From the NCBI GenBank assembly GCA_026770575.1, contig MU657167.1:221996-285995 (forward strand): a stretch of 64,000 nucleotides of DNA, written 5' to 3'. This DNA comes from Pelagophyceae sp. CCMP2097. Lineage: Eukaryota > Sar > Pelagophyceae. Below the pieces are notes generated by a model. It worked only from the letters and a program-made list of their open reading frames with translations, ran no database searches and was not told the origin of the DNA. The position numbers were made by a program, and so were the translations under genes. The first letter of the stretch is position 1, and each line of letters begins with the position of its first letter. This document shows positions 43,419 through 53,657 of this stretch, piece by piece.

Positions 43419-44122
43419 CCTACGGCGGCGCAACGCTCGCGGCGGCGCAGCGGGACCGCCAACGCCCCGACTCTGCGATCAAAGACCCTCGGAGCGCCAG
43501 CCATCGAGCGGCCTCTTCGGTCGGCGGAGCGCCGCCCTCCCCGCACGCCCCTCGACGCGCCCGGGTCACGGACGCGGCGCCGAGCTTGAGTTTGCCTCTT
43601 CGATCTTCGAGTTCAAGTGGTCGGATTGGATGTAAGGGTTTATGATTTTATCAAATCTCTCCCAATTCGCCAAACCGCTTTGCGCAGACCGGCCACCGGC
43701 GATGCCCGAGTGCTCCGCCGCGGCTCTTGGGCCGGGGGGGGTTCGCGTCGGCACGTGGAAAAATTTTTTTAAATTCGCGCGTCGGACGCTGGCAGCCCTC
43801 TAGAGAGACCGCGCACCCCACCGCCTCTCGACTCTTGCCTTGACGGGCCTTTGCTCGGCCAAAAAAAGGGCAAGGTCAGGGGTTGCTTGCTTAAAATCCA
43901 CCCTGGGTGGGGCTGGCCCAAACTTTTTTTGGAAAAGGGAGGGGTTCGTCAACTGTCGAGTTCTTCTCTTAGATTCTAGGAATTCCGAGGCCGCCTGGCA
44001 AGGCTTGCAAGACCTCGGACGTCCCAGGGCCCGCAACTCTTCAGAGTGGTGATCGTAGTAAGACGAATCGGAGGCTGCACGGTGGTCCTTTGGCTCTTCG
44101 AATTCGCCCGGGGCTGCAGCTG
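43419..44122. other. Intergenic region with dispersed repeat
   Basis: About 700 bp. It holds the second copy of the 38-bp repeat (43883-43920). The part 43750-43790 is T/A-rich. No supported gene. Confidence 0.4.
43883..43920. repeat. Dispersed 38-bp repeat, copy 2
   Basis: Matches 21442-21479 almost exactly, including the palindromic core CCACCCTGGGTGG. Orientation is the same in both copies. Confidence 0.75.
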
Positions 44123-46049
44123 TCAGCCGAGATGGACTTGCGGCTGGGCCGGCTGGTGCGGCACGTAGTAGGCGCCCTTGCCGCGGAGCACCTGCGCGGG
44201 GTTCGTCGGGAGCGCGGAGTCGTGCCCAGCCGGATTGTGGATCAACCGTGGTTCGGCGGGGTAGGGGGGCGACGGACCTGGAGGCAGTCGATCGTCGCTT
44301 CGTTGAAGACGGGCGGCTGGGCGTTCATCGCGGCGTCTACGGATGCCTCGAGGACGGCGTGCTTGAGCTCGATGGCTCGGGCGCAGGGCTCCGTCTCGAC
44401 GGCGGGCCGGGCGAGCCACTCGTAGAAGCCGTCGATCTGGGCCAAGTCCCGCAGCGCCAGCGGCGCCGCGGCGCCGAGCAGCTCCAGCGCCGCGCACCGC
44501 ACCTCGTGGTGCGGCGACGCCGCCGACTTGAGCAGCAGCCGCGGCTCGGAGTAGCGCACAAACGCCTGCAAAGGCGAGGTGCCTCGCAAAGGCGCCTCCG
44601 CCCACCCCCAGGTGACGCACGGCCCAGAGCTGCGGCGCCTGCGTCGCTTGGAGGCACGACGCGATTGAGCGGAGGCGCGCGGCGCGCGCGTCGACCGACG
44701 CGCCCGGCGGTGACTCAGCGAGCCAGGCCCGAGCCAAGTCGCCGCGCGAAACGACGGCGTCGATGACATCTCCCGACGCCGACGCAAACGCGCCGAGGGC
44801 CTCGACGGTGGCCACGTAGTTCTTGCTGTCGTGGCCGAACTTGTCAATCGCGAGCTCGAAAAACGCCTCGACGCGGTCGCCGCGCACCTCCGCCCACTCC
44901 TCGGGCGCCACGCCGCGCGCGCAGCTCTGCAGCACGCGCGCCAGCACCGACATTGCCGCGTCGGCCAGCACGTCGGCGAAGAGCGCGTCGCCGCCGCCGC
45001 GCGCCAGGTGGATCAGCGCCGCCAGCGTCTCGCCCCGGCCGCCGAGCAGCGCCCGCGCCCCAACGGGGCTCGCGCCTGCCGCGGGCCGTCCAAGAGCCGC
45101 AGTCATAGATCCGAAACGCGGCGCGCACCGAGCTGCGCGACGAGTTCGAGCGCGTTGAGCTGCAGCAGAGCGTCGTCCGTCTCGCCTGCGAGACGCAGCG
45201 TTTGAGATGACCTTCTCTCGAGGTCTCGCCGCGTCGGCGGGGCCGCGCACCGCGCGCGATGCTCATCGTCTCTTCGACGCGCGGGAGCGCCGCGTCGCAC
45301 GCGGGCTGCGAGACGCAGGCGATGCGGATGATCGCGTCGCAGCACCGCAGCTGGCTACGAGCGCCAGCGTCGCTCGACGGCGGCAGCGAGGCGCGGTCGC
45401 GCGGGAAGGCGCTCACTGCGTCGAGTCCGTCGTCGCCGCGCGCGCGCGGTCGATGGCGACGAGCGCGGCTGCAAAGGCGCCCTTGTTTGCGACGGTTAAG
45501 AGCGTCTTCGTCGCGGCGTCGGCTACGGCCACCTCGTCGTCGACGAGGCCGCGTGCCAGCGCCTCCGCGACGCAGTCGCGGCCCGCGAGGTCCTAGCGCG
45601 GCGGCGCTCGCGCGGCGTGCGGCCGGGGGGTGCGGACTGACGGCGACGGCGACGTCGCCGAGCGCCGAGAACGCCGCCTCGAAGCATGTCAGCGCGGCCG
45701 TGCGCACGCCGGCGGACGGATGCCGCACGCCTACGGAAAGCGTCGCACGCGCGCCGCGGCGAGGGGCCGGCGCACCGGCGACGAGGACCTGGAGCACCTC
45801 GCCGTCTTCGGCGACCTGGCGCGCGCCGGCGGCGTTGGCGCAGCACTTGCGCGCGACCTCGCGCGCGGCGATGCCGAAGCCGAGGTGCCGCGCCGATTCG
45901 AGCTCGGCGCTCGCCACCAAGACGCTCCGCAGCGGCGTAGTGGCGAGAAACGCCGAAATGTACACCTCTTGCTTGGCAAGATCCGACGTCGGCAGGCCGC
46001 TCTGGAAGGCGCGGATGAGCGCGTCGTCCGGCTCGGCGAGCGCGCTCAT
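44123..46049 (-). CDS. HEAT/ARM-repeat protein, possibly proteasome-chaperone PSMD5-like
   Basis: Begins at 46049 with MSALAEPDDALIRAFQSGLP, then helical repeats (TTPLRSVLVASA, LGFGIAAREVARKCCANAAG, HPSAGVRTAALTCFEAAFSA). Later frames read RCCDAIIRIACVSQPACDAA, VEAFFELAIDKFGHDSKNYV, LGAFASASGDVIDAVVSRGD and HHEVRCAALELLGAAAPLAL. The end is GKGAYYVPHQPAQPQVHLG with a stop at 44123. Frame changes show several short introns (near 45590, 45210-45100, 44575 and 44275) that I did not fix exactly. The repeated helices and the order of blocks suggest the 26S proteasome assembly factor PSMD5/S5B, but importin- or other ARM proteins are not excluded. Confidence 0.6.
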
Positions 46050-46199
46050 TGTGCCGCCGCCGCACGCGATAATTCAGGGCCCTGCGGCGGCCTGAGAAAA
46101 ACCTTTCTCGGATTTTTTTTCTCGGTTTCAATTCGACCCCATTGGGAATGGCTATCAATCAGGTCCACCGCGACCTTATCGCCAAGATTGTCTCGGTCG
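46050..46199. promoter_or_regulatory. Compact divergent promoter region
   Basis: 150 bp between start codons of the HEAT protein (-) and the exosome subunit (+). It includes a T-rich patch (TTTTTTTTCTCGG at about 46112). No defined element. Confidence 0.4.
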
Positions 46200-47128
46200 A
46201 TGGCCATGGCCAGCCCTCTAGCGGCCAAGTCGCTGGGCGGCGAGGCGGCGCACCTGCAGGTGCAGGGCCTCTACGCCAAGCTCGAGCCTCTCAAGGTCCT
46301 CGAGCGCTTCGTCTCGCAGAAGCTCCGGCCGGACGGCCGCGGCTTTGGCGAGCGCCGCGCCGTCACCGTCAAGCGATGGCACGGCGCGGAGCTCATCACG
46401 CTCGGCGGCGGCACGCAAGCCCTCGGTGCGCTCCTCTCGTCAAGGACGTGATCACTGTGTGACGCTTGCGCACAGGCGCCGTCGAGGCGGTGGTCTCGGA
46501 CGAGCCGGGCCCGCTCCTCGCCTTCGAGGTGAGCTGCGGCACGTCGGCGCGCGACGCCGCCTGGGCGAGGTCCCTCAACTGGCTCCTCGACGAGGTCTTC
46601 GCAGAGGTGCGTCGTCGGCCGCGCCGTCCGACGACGAGGCGCCGCCCCTCGACGCGCGGCCGCCAGGCGACGCTGCCGCGCGGCGACCTGCGCGTCGACG
46701 AGCAGCGCGCGTGGCGGCTGGTGGTGCGCGTCACCTGCGTCGCCGACTGCGGTGGCCTCGTGGACGCGTGCATCTTGGCGGCGACGGCGGCGCTGCGCCG
46801 CGCTGCGCTGCCGGCCTTTGAGGCCGCCGCCGCGCGCCCCGTGCCGCTGCGCCTCCTGCCGCTGCCGCTCACCTGCGCCGTCGCCGCCGGCGAGGCCGTC
46901 CTCGCCGACCCGACGCCGCAGGAGGAGGCGCTGTGCGCGCTCGTGACCGTCGTCTGCGGCGCGCGCGCAGACGACGCCGCAAACGTCGCGCTGCTCAAGC
47001 TGCGCCAGGCCGCCGGCGGCACCGCCACGACGCCGGACGCCCTCGACGCCGCCGTCCGGCTCGCCTTCCACTTCGCGCCGGAGAGCCTTGAAGTCGTCTC
47101 GCGGGCGGCCGCGGATGAATCGCATTAA
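46200..47128 (+). CDS. Exosome RNase PH-domain subunit (RRP43/EXOSC8-like)
   Basis: A ring subunit of the RNA exosome. Three exons close in phase: 46200-46425, 46476-46606 and 46667-47128, giving 272 residues. The N-terminus KLEPLKVLERFVSQKLRPDG with RPDGR and the block AELITLGGGTQALGAVEAVV fit the RNase PH fold, as do GPLLAFEVSC, LNWLLDEVFAE and VADCGGLVDACILAATAAL with the C-terminal LPLTCAVAAGEAVLADPT. Eukaryotic ring subunits are usually catalytically inactive. The KLEPLKVLERF start favours the RRP42/RRP43 group over RRP41/46; I favour RRP43, but RRP45 or RRP42 is possible. Confidence 0.82.
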
Positions 47129-47144
47129 ACTTTATTACTGTGTC

Positions 47145-47235
47145 GCGTCGCCCCTGGGGGCTACGCCGCCTCGTCGAGGAGCCTCTGGGGGGGCTACACC
47201 GTCTCGTCGAGAAGCCCCTGGGGGCTACTTTGTCT
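47145..47235. repeat. Tandem repeat over a stop codon
   Basis: Three imperfect units of about 31-34 bp (CCCTGGGGGCTAC then a CTCGTCGAGGAG-like part). On the minus strand the first unit encodes the end of the sugar porter (LLNETK then TAG), and the next two units repeat the stop context downstream. Confidence 0.7.
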
Positions 47236-48907
47236 CGTTGAGGAGCGAGCAGGCTTCTGTGGACGCGCCGTGGTCGTTGAGAATGGCCTGCACTTGGTCG
47301 AGCGTCCGCCCGCGCGTCTCGATGACGAAGACGTAGATGAACGCCGCGGACAGCGCCGAGCACCCCGCAAAGAGCATGAGGACCGCGGGGACGGAGATCG
47401 CGGCTTCGAGCGTCGGGTAGAGCACGACCGACACCTGAACGCCATCATCCACGGGGCGGGCGGCACACCCGCTCGACGCACCGCCGTCGTTCCCCAGAAC
47501 ACAGATGTGGCGATGGACATGGCGCGGCCCCGCGTCGCGTCCGCGAAGATCTCAGAGGCGTAGACCCAAGACAACGTCGAGAGCCTAGAGTCGGTCGATA
47601 AACGCCCGATCCCCCAAAGGCGACGGCAGCGCACCCGAGGGTAACAAAGGCGATGAAACAGCATACAAAGGCGATGGTGGCTGCGCCGTTTCGATGCTCT
47701 GACGCGATGGACATGGCGACGAGCGAGACCGCCGTCCCTGCGGCGCGCGTCTTCAAAGAGGCCCCAGAGCAGCGAGCTACTGACCGCTGGCCGACGCCAG
47801 GAGCAGGGTCCGGCGGCCTAAGACTTGGATGATGCCGCAGGCCATGGCGACGGCGGCGAGTAGCTGGACCACGGCGAACGCCGCCGCCGCGAGCGAGACG
47901 TGCTCGACGCCCGACTTGGACAGGATTGAGTCCATGTACGCCTGCAGCACGTTGTTCCCGCAGACGGCAAAGCAGCCGATGACGCCGACGCCGATGGTCA
48001 GCCCCCGCCTGCGCCGCGCCGTCGCCGGGGCAAACGCGACGAGCGACGCACCTGTTCTGCCTGGACCAGGACGAGTCGGCCGCGTCGGGCTGCATCTGTC
48101 CTAACATGGATCCGCCGGACTGCACGGCGGTGGCGCTCGAGTCGCTGGCGAGGAGCTTTTCCATGGCGCGCGCCTCGTCGACGCGGCCGACCGAGGCGAG
48201 CCAGCGCGGCGTCTCCGGGATGGCGCCGGCCGCGACGGCGGCGAGCGACGCGAGCGCCGGCAAGACGCCGACGGCGCTCATGACTTTCCACCAGCCGCGC
48301 GCGTCGACGAGGCCGAGCCAAAAGACGAGCAGGATGCCTGCCGAGATGGCGACGTTGAACATGCCGCCAAGCGCGCCGCGCAGCTCCGCCGGCACCGTCT
48401 CCGTGGAGTAGATGGGCACGACGACTGAGGTGACGCCGAGCGCCACGCCCGTGAGGCCGCGCCCCACGTAGAGCACAAACGCCGAATCGCCGCACGCGGC
48501 CATGAGGCCGTAGCCCAGCGCCAAGACGCACGCGTTCGCGAAGAGCGTCTTCCGCCGCCCGACGCGGTCCGTCACAGCCCCGGCGCCCTGAGCGCACAAG
48601 TTCCGCCAAGCAGAAGAGCAAAAGGACGAGGCGCCCCCGTCTCACCAGCGACGCGACGAAGGCGGCGACGGGCGCGATCGACGCGACGCCGCCGGGCGAG
48701 ATGCCTCGAATGCGAGTCATTGCGAAGATGCGACGACTCGGGCGCTTCTTCGCAGCCGGGGAATATTTCGCAGCCAGCAGAACTACCACCCCACGACGCA
48801 CCCGTGTCGCGGTGCATCGCATCGATGGTGGCGCCGGTGAACGCCACGGTGTAGCCGAAAAGCAGCGCCTGCAGGTTCACGAGCGCCGTGCGCTCCGCGT
48901 GGCGCAT
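47225..48907 (-). CDS. MFS sugar porter
   Basis: A twelve-helix transporter of the sugar porter family. The N-terminal exon reads RTALVNLQALLFGYTVAFTG at 48907. After short introns come RISPGGVASI-like sequence, GAGAVTDRVGRRKTLFANAC (the DxxGRR loop), YVGRGLTGVALGVTSVVVPI and PETPRWLASVGRVDEARAME (the PESPRWL signature). Later parts include LTIGVGVIGCFAVCGNNVLQ, LGRRTLLLASA and the second signature VYASEIFADATRGRAMSIAT. The last exon ends FIYVFVIETRGRTLDQVQAI and LLNETK at 47225. At least four introns are needed; only their approximate positions are clear. The transported sugar is unknown. Confidence 0.8.
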
Positions 48908-49036
48908 CGTCGTGCAAAGGATTCCGAGTATTTCCTGGTCGGCGGTTTAGGATCCCGGATTCCTATTAATGTGAAATTTTGCGGTGCGAGAGAGAGAGAG
49001 AGCTTACGGAAGCTTTTGGAGAAGACTCCCAGTGCA

Positions 49037-51064
49037 ATGCTCCGGGTGCGTGGAGTTGCCGGCCTCGGGCGGCGGTGGCTCGGCGGCCGCAGCAGCGAGA
49101 TCGTGCAGCGCGCGCGCGACCGGCCGCTCGCGGACCATCTCGCATACGACGCCGCGCACGTCTGGCAACGGCCCGCGTCACGGCCGTCGAGCCCCGACCG
49201 ATGATATGCTCTGTGCAGCCCGTGCGGGTCGGCGGCTGCCCTCGGCGAGGAGCCCGGCGCGCTAGGCACCCTTACACGAGCGCCGCGCGCAGCTCGGCCC
49301 TGTGGTCCGTCGCCTGTCGGCGCAGGCGCCCGACGCCCGACGCCGAGGCCGCGCGGCGTCAGGTCCGTGGCGCGCGCCGAGGGCGTGCACCTCGAGTTCG
49401 AGTCGGGCGAACGCGTCATCGACGGCATGGCGAGCTGGTGGGCGGCGGTGAGGCGCCGCCTGGGCGAGCCTCCGGCCTTCTCGAGGTTTCTCTGCGCGAC
49501 GGCGCGGCCTTCTAGGTGCATGGTTACAACCACCCGGTGATCAACGCGGCGGCCAAGGCACAACTGGACTCGTTTTCGCACGTCATGTTCGGCGGCCTGA
49601 CGCACCGTTCGGCGGTGACGCTCTGCGAGCTGCTCGTCGACCTCTCGCCGGCCAAGCTGAACCGCGTCTTCCTCTCCGACTCGGGATCCGTCGCAGTCGA
49701 GGTCGCCATCAAGATGGCCCTCCAGTACTGGGTCGCGCGCGGCAGGTGCGCGCGGGAGTGACCATAGGGCCCCGTGCACTCGCGGCTCAGGGCGCTCCTA
49801 GGCCGAAGAAGACGAAACTGGTGGCATGCCGAGGTACGCTCTTCCTTCCCTCGCGCAACCCCCCACGCCTTTTGATCGCCAGGTGCCTACCACGGCGACA
49901 CGTTTGGTGCGATGTCGGTCTGCGACCCCGTCAGCAGCATGCACGCAGAGCTCTTCCCTGAGCAAGTGGTGAGCAGCACGGTTCCGCGCGCCCGAGGCCT
50001 CGACAACGTTGACGAAAATGACGCAGGCACGGAACATCTTCGTCCCGCGGCCCGACGTCCGCTTCGGTTTGAGACCGGGCATGCCCGCCGACGACGCCGC
50101 GCCGTCGAGCGGCCCCACGGCGGCGGTCAGTCTGATGTGGCCTTTTGTCGTTTCCATCTTGGCGTTTCATAGGACGAGCTGGAGCGCGTCGTGCGCGAGC
50201 ACGCAGACACGATCGCCGCCGTCATCCTCGAGCCCGTCTGTCAGGGCGCCGGCGGCATGTGGCTCTACGACCCCGCCTACGTCAAGCGCGCGCGCCAGGT
50301 CTGCGACGACTACGGCGTTTTACTCATCGCCGACGAAATCGCGACGGGCTTTGGGCGTGAGCGCCCGCGCCTGCCTACGGCAAACGAAGTTGGAGCGCGT
50401 GTCCTTCTCGTGGTCGAGCGGCCGGCCTCTGCTTTGCCGACGGAGCGCTGCCTTCCAAACTCCTTTCAATACCCCTTTGCAGGCACGGGCACGCACTTGT
50501 TTGCGTGCTCGCACATGGGCGTGTCCCCCGACATCCTCTGCGTCGGCAAGGCCATGACGGGCGGCTACGTCTCCATGGCCGCGACGCTGGCGACGGACGA
50601 AGTCGCGCTGGCCCACGACGCGGCCGCGCCGCCGCTGATGCACGGGCCGACGTTTATGGGCAACGCGCTGGCGTCGGCTATAGCAGTCTCCAGCCTCGAG
50701 CTCCTCACGTCCGACGAATACGACTGGCGAGGCAAGGTTTCAAACATCGAGAAGCAGCTCGCCGAGGGCCTCGCGCCCTGCGCATCGATGCCCGGCGTCG
50801 CCGACGTCCGAGTCCTCGGCGCCATCGGCGTCGTCCAGCTCAAATCCACGGGCCACGACCACGCGAGAATGGCGCAAGAGTTCGTCAAGTGAGTCTCGCG
50901 CCGATCGGGGCGTGTCTCACCGCCGTCGCAGGCGCGGCGTCTGGCTCCGGACGTTCCGAAACAACGTCTACTGCATGCCGCCTTTTGTCATCTCCCCCGA
51001 AGAGCTTGCAAAGCTCACAAGGGTCATGTGCGAAGTCATCGCCGACCTCCCGCAAGACGTCTAG
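49037..51064 (+). CDS. BIOA: Adenosylmethionine-8-amino-7-oxononanoate aminotransferase (BioA-like)
   Basis: Class III PLP aminotransferase making 7,8-diaminopelargonate in biotin synthesis. Ten exons close in phase: 49037-49164, 49266-49304, 49363-49447, 49516-49745, 49802-49833, 49883-49968, 50027-50056, 50173-50356, 50483-50888 and 50932-51064, giving 450 residues. Family motifs are HVWHPYTSA (rebuilt across intron 1), [97 protein letters not shown] and the PLP-lysine region [12 protein letters not shown]. The basic, Arg-rich N-terminus suggests mitochondrial import. Exons of 39, 32 and 30 nt are unusually short. Intron 1 requires a GC donor (GCAACG). The exon 6 donor could be shifted by one codon. 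Confidence 0.92.
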
Positions 51065-51146
51065 GATGTACAGCAAAGAGGGTACACGTCACGGTTGACC
51101 TTGCATATCGCCGAAACTGTCCGTCGTGATTTCAAACACTCGCGCG

Positions 51147-51281
51147 ATGGGGTCGATGGTCCGGTCTCTCCTGGTGCTGGGCGGCCTCGCCGCGTGCCGC
51201 GCGGCCGGCGGCGACGTCGAGGTGACGGCCTCAGGCGCCGGCGTCGCGCGCAAGTCCCCGGTGATTGCCGGCGCCTTTTAG
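51147..51281 (+). CDS. Possible small secreted ORF or leader exon
   Basis: A short frame, MGSMVRSLLVLGGLAACRAA then GGDVEVTASGAGVARKSPVI to a TAG at 51281. It starts like a signal peptide and lies 209 bp upstream of the inferred start of the dehydrogenase gene. It could be an upstream exon of that gene (giving it a targeting leader), an independent small gene, or chance. No transcript evidence is available in the sequence. Confidence 0.3.
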   Translation: MGSMVRSLLVLGGLAACRAAGGDVEVTASGAGVARKSPVIAGAF

Positions 51282-51489
51282 CAAAGGCTGCCGTCGTCAT
51301 CGGGCGGCCTTGCTCCTGCAACTTCGCCGCGGGCATGCGGGGAGGCACCTCCGCGCTCCCGCGAGACGCATGGGGCGGCGCGCCGGCAAGGCGAGGGGGG
51401 GCGAGCCACCTCGAGGGAGAAATTTCTTCGGCGATTGATTTGGTTCGATCTTGAGAAACACACACCGGACATCCGAGAGCTCGTCGACG

Positions 51490-52560
51490 ATGCAGACCAA
51501 GGTACGCCCACCGCGCGAGCGATTCGTCGGACGCCGCTCCCGCGCAGGTGGGCTTCGTTGGTGTCGGCATCATGGGGTGCGTCCTTCGTGTGTTTCATTT
51601 GTTGGTTGCATTCTGACGGCGCGGCCCGACGGCGCCCGTAGGAACGGCATGGTGCGGCGCCTCCTCCTGGCGGGCCGCGAGGTTGTGGTCTGGAACCGCG
51701 ACGCGGCCAAAGCCGAAGCCATCGTCGCCGACTTTCCGGACTTGGCCTCCATTGCCGCGACGCCTGCGGCCGTCGTCGACGCTTGCGTGAGCCGCCCTAT
51801 GCCTTCTCGCCTGACTCCGACAAAGCAACCAACAAATGCAACCAAAAAATGCAGCCAAAAAATGCAGGCTGTGACGTACTCGATGCTGTCGACGCTCGAG
51901 GCCTCTGAAGCGGTCTTCCCGGGCCTCCTTTCGGCCGTGGGCCCCGGCAAGGCAGTCGTCGACTGCGCGACTCTGACGCCCGAGCGCATGGCGACCATGG
52001 CCGCCGCCGTGACCGAAAAGGGCGGCCGCTTCCTGGAAGCGCCCGTGTCCGGGTCCAAGGCGCCCGCCGAGGCGGGCGCGCTGATCTTCCTCTGCGGCGG
52101 CGACGCTGAGCTCTACGCAGAGTGTCAGGCCGACTTGAAGTCTATGGGCAAGGCGGATTTTTTTTTCGGGGCCGTGCCGGCAGGGACGAAGATGAAGTTG
52201 GTGGTGAACATGGTCATGGGTGAGATGATGGTCGCGCTGTCAGAGGGCATGTCGCTGGCCGGCGCCGCGGGCCTGCCGACGGACGCCGAGGCCGGACTGC
52301 TCAAGATCCTCGACCTGAGCTCCATGTCCAACGGCGTCTTCCGCGGCAAGGGCCCGAGCATGGAGAAGGGCGTGCACCCAGCCGCCTTCCCACTCAAGCA
52401 CGCCCAAAAGGACATGCGCTTCGCGCTGGGCCTCGCCGACTCGCTCGACCTCTCGCTGCCCGGCGCCGCCGCCGCCAACGCGCAGTTTCTCCGCGCGCGC
52501 AAGGACCATGGCGACGAGGACTTTTCTGCGGTGCACGAGGTCATCAAGCCCGCCCTCTAA
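51490..52560 (+). CDS. Beta-hydroxyacid dehydrogenase (HIBADH / glyoxylate reductase GLYR family)
   Basis: An NAD(P)-dependent 3-hydroxyacid dehydrogenase, probably a glyoxylate/succinic-semialdehyde reductase. Four exons close in phase: 51490-51501, 51548-51576, 51642-51786 and 51868-52560, giving 292 residues. The N-terminus rebuilds the Rossmann motif VGFVGVGIMGNGMVRRLLLA across two introns. The substrate-binding signature is LEAPVSGSKAPAEAGALIFL, and the catalytic lysine region is GTKMKLVVNMVMGEMMVAL. The C-terminal helices end KHAQKDMRFALGLADSL, then VHEVIKPAL. The TAA stop overlaps the terminus of the adjacent inverted-repeat element, which suggests the original reading frame once continued. 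Introns 2 and 3 share sequence in opposite orientation. Confidence 0.9.
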   Translation: MQTKVRPPRERFVGRRSRAGGLRWCRHHGVRPSCVSFVGCILTARPDGARRNGMVRRLLLAGREVVVWNRDAAKAEAIVADFPDLASIAATPAAVVDACVSRPMPSRLTPTKQPTNATKKCSQKMQAVTYSMLSTLEASEAVFPGLLSAVGPGKAVVDCATLTPERMATMAAAVTEKGGRFLEAPVSGSKAPAEAGALIFLCGGDAELYAECQADLKSMGKADFFFGAVPAGTKMKLVVNMVMGEMMVALSEGMSLAGAAGLPTDAEAGLLKILDLSSMSNGVFRGKGPSMEKGVHPAAFPLKHAQKDMRFALGLADSLDLSLPGAAAANAQFLRARKDHGDEDFSAVHEVIKPAL

Positions 52561-53621
52561 GCTTGGAATTTCAACCGCCTTCAGGAGACGTATGGGGCTC
52601 GTCCGCGGCCGGTCGGCCGTCTTTGGCGGAGCGCAAAATCTGGCGACGCGGCTCATTGCGCCGCGCGTGGGCGCTCGAAAAGTGCCGAAAAGTCGGTCGA
52701 TCCGGGGACGTGGGGGCGCAACTTCGGCCACGGGCGTCGACTGGACCGCCGTTTTTTACGGCGACATCCCCAGGACCCGGAGGGTGCGTAGGAAGCTCGG
52801 GGGCGCCTGGAACTGCCCGGACGGAAATTTAGAANNNNNNNNNNNNNNNNNNNNNNNNNNNNNNNNNNNNNNNNNNNNNNNNNNNNNNNNNNNNNNNNNN
52901 NNNNNNNNNNNNNNNNNNNNNNNNNNNNNNNNNNNNNNNNNNNNNNNNNNNNNNNNNNNNNNNNNNNNNNNNNNNNNNNNNNNNNNNNNNNNNNNNNNNN
53001 NNNNNNNNNNNNNNNNNNNNNNNNNNNNNNNNNNNNNNNNNNNNNNNNNNNNNNNNNNNNNNNNNNNNNNNNNNNNNNNNNNNNNNNNNNNNNNNNNNNN
53101 NNNNNNNNNNNNNNNNNNNNNNNNNNNNNNNNNNNNNNNNNNNNNNNNNNNNNNNNNNNNNNNNNNNNNNNNNNNNNNNNNNNNNNNNNNNNNNNNNNNN
53201 NNNNNNNNNNNNNNNNNNNNNNNNNNNNNNNNNNNNNNNNNNNNNNNNNNNNNNNNNNNNNNNNNNNNNNNNNNNNNNNNNNNNNNNNNGACCACGCGCA
53301 GGGACACGCCGACGTTGTTCGCGACCAAGGGCGAGTGGGCGGCGCCCAGCTGGTCGGGCAGGTACGACGGCTTTCTCTCATCCGCATCCCCGGTCATATT
53401 GGACCCTGGGCTACCGGGCAAGGGGCCCTGGCGCGCTAACAGACCCCCGTTGGGCCTCTATAGGCTCTAGGAATTCTAGGCAAGAGGCGAAGCTTGGGGC
53501 TGTGAGTGTTGTTTAGTCGAGAGGGTTCAGCCACAGAAAGGTCAACTTGAAATCGTCCGTCCCGTGGCCGATTATGGGCTCCTTTGAAGGCGGTTGAAAT
53601 TCCAAGCTCTAAGCCCGCCCT
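52546..53621. mobile_element. Inverted-repeat element with flanking 11-bp direct repeats
   Basis: A 24-bp sequence (52560-52583, containing GCTTGGAATTTCAACCGCC) recurs in exact reverse complement at 53585-53608. Just outside, the 11-bp word AAGCCCGCCCT is present on both sides (52546-52556 and 53611-53621) in direct orientation, as expected of a target-site duplication. The interior contains a 455-nt assembly gap. The sequenced interior (52584-52834, 53290-53584) shows no recognised transposase. Size about 1.05 kb if the gap length is right. Class unknown; an 11-bp duplication is unusual for common DNA transposons apart from MULE-like types (9-11 bp). Confidence 0.7.
52835..53289. other. Assembly gap (455 N)
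   Basis: Undetermined bases inside the inverted-repeat element next to the dehydrogenase gene. Confidence 1.
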
Positions 53622-53657
53622 AAGCTTAAGCCCAAAAGCCCGAAGAGCGACCACGGC

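Noticed and set aside
46142..46462. Alternative plus-strand start MGMAINQVHRDLIAK at 46142
   Set aside because: It is out of frame with the RNase PH conserved blocks; the ATG at 46200 is in frame.
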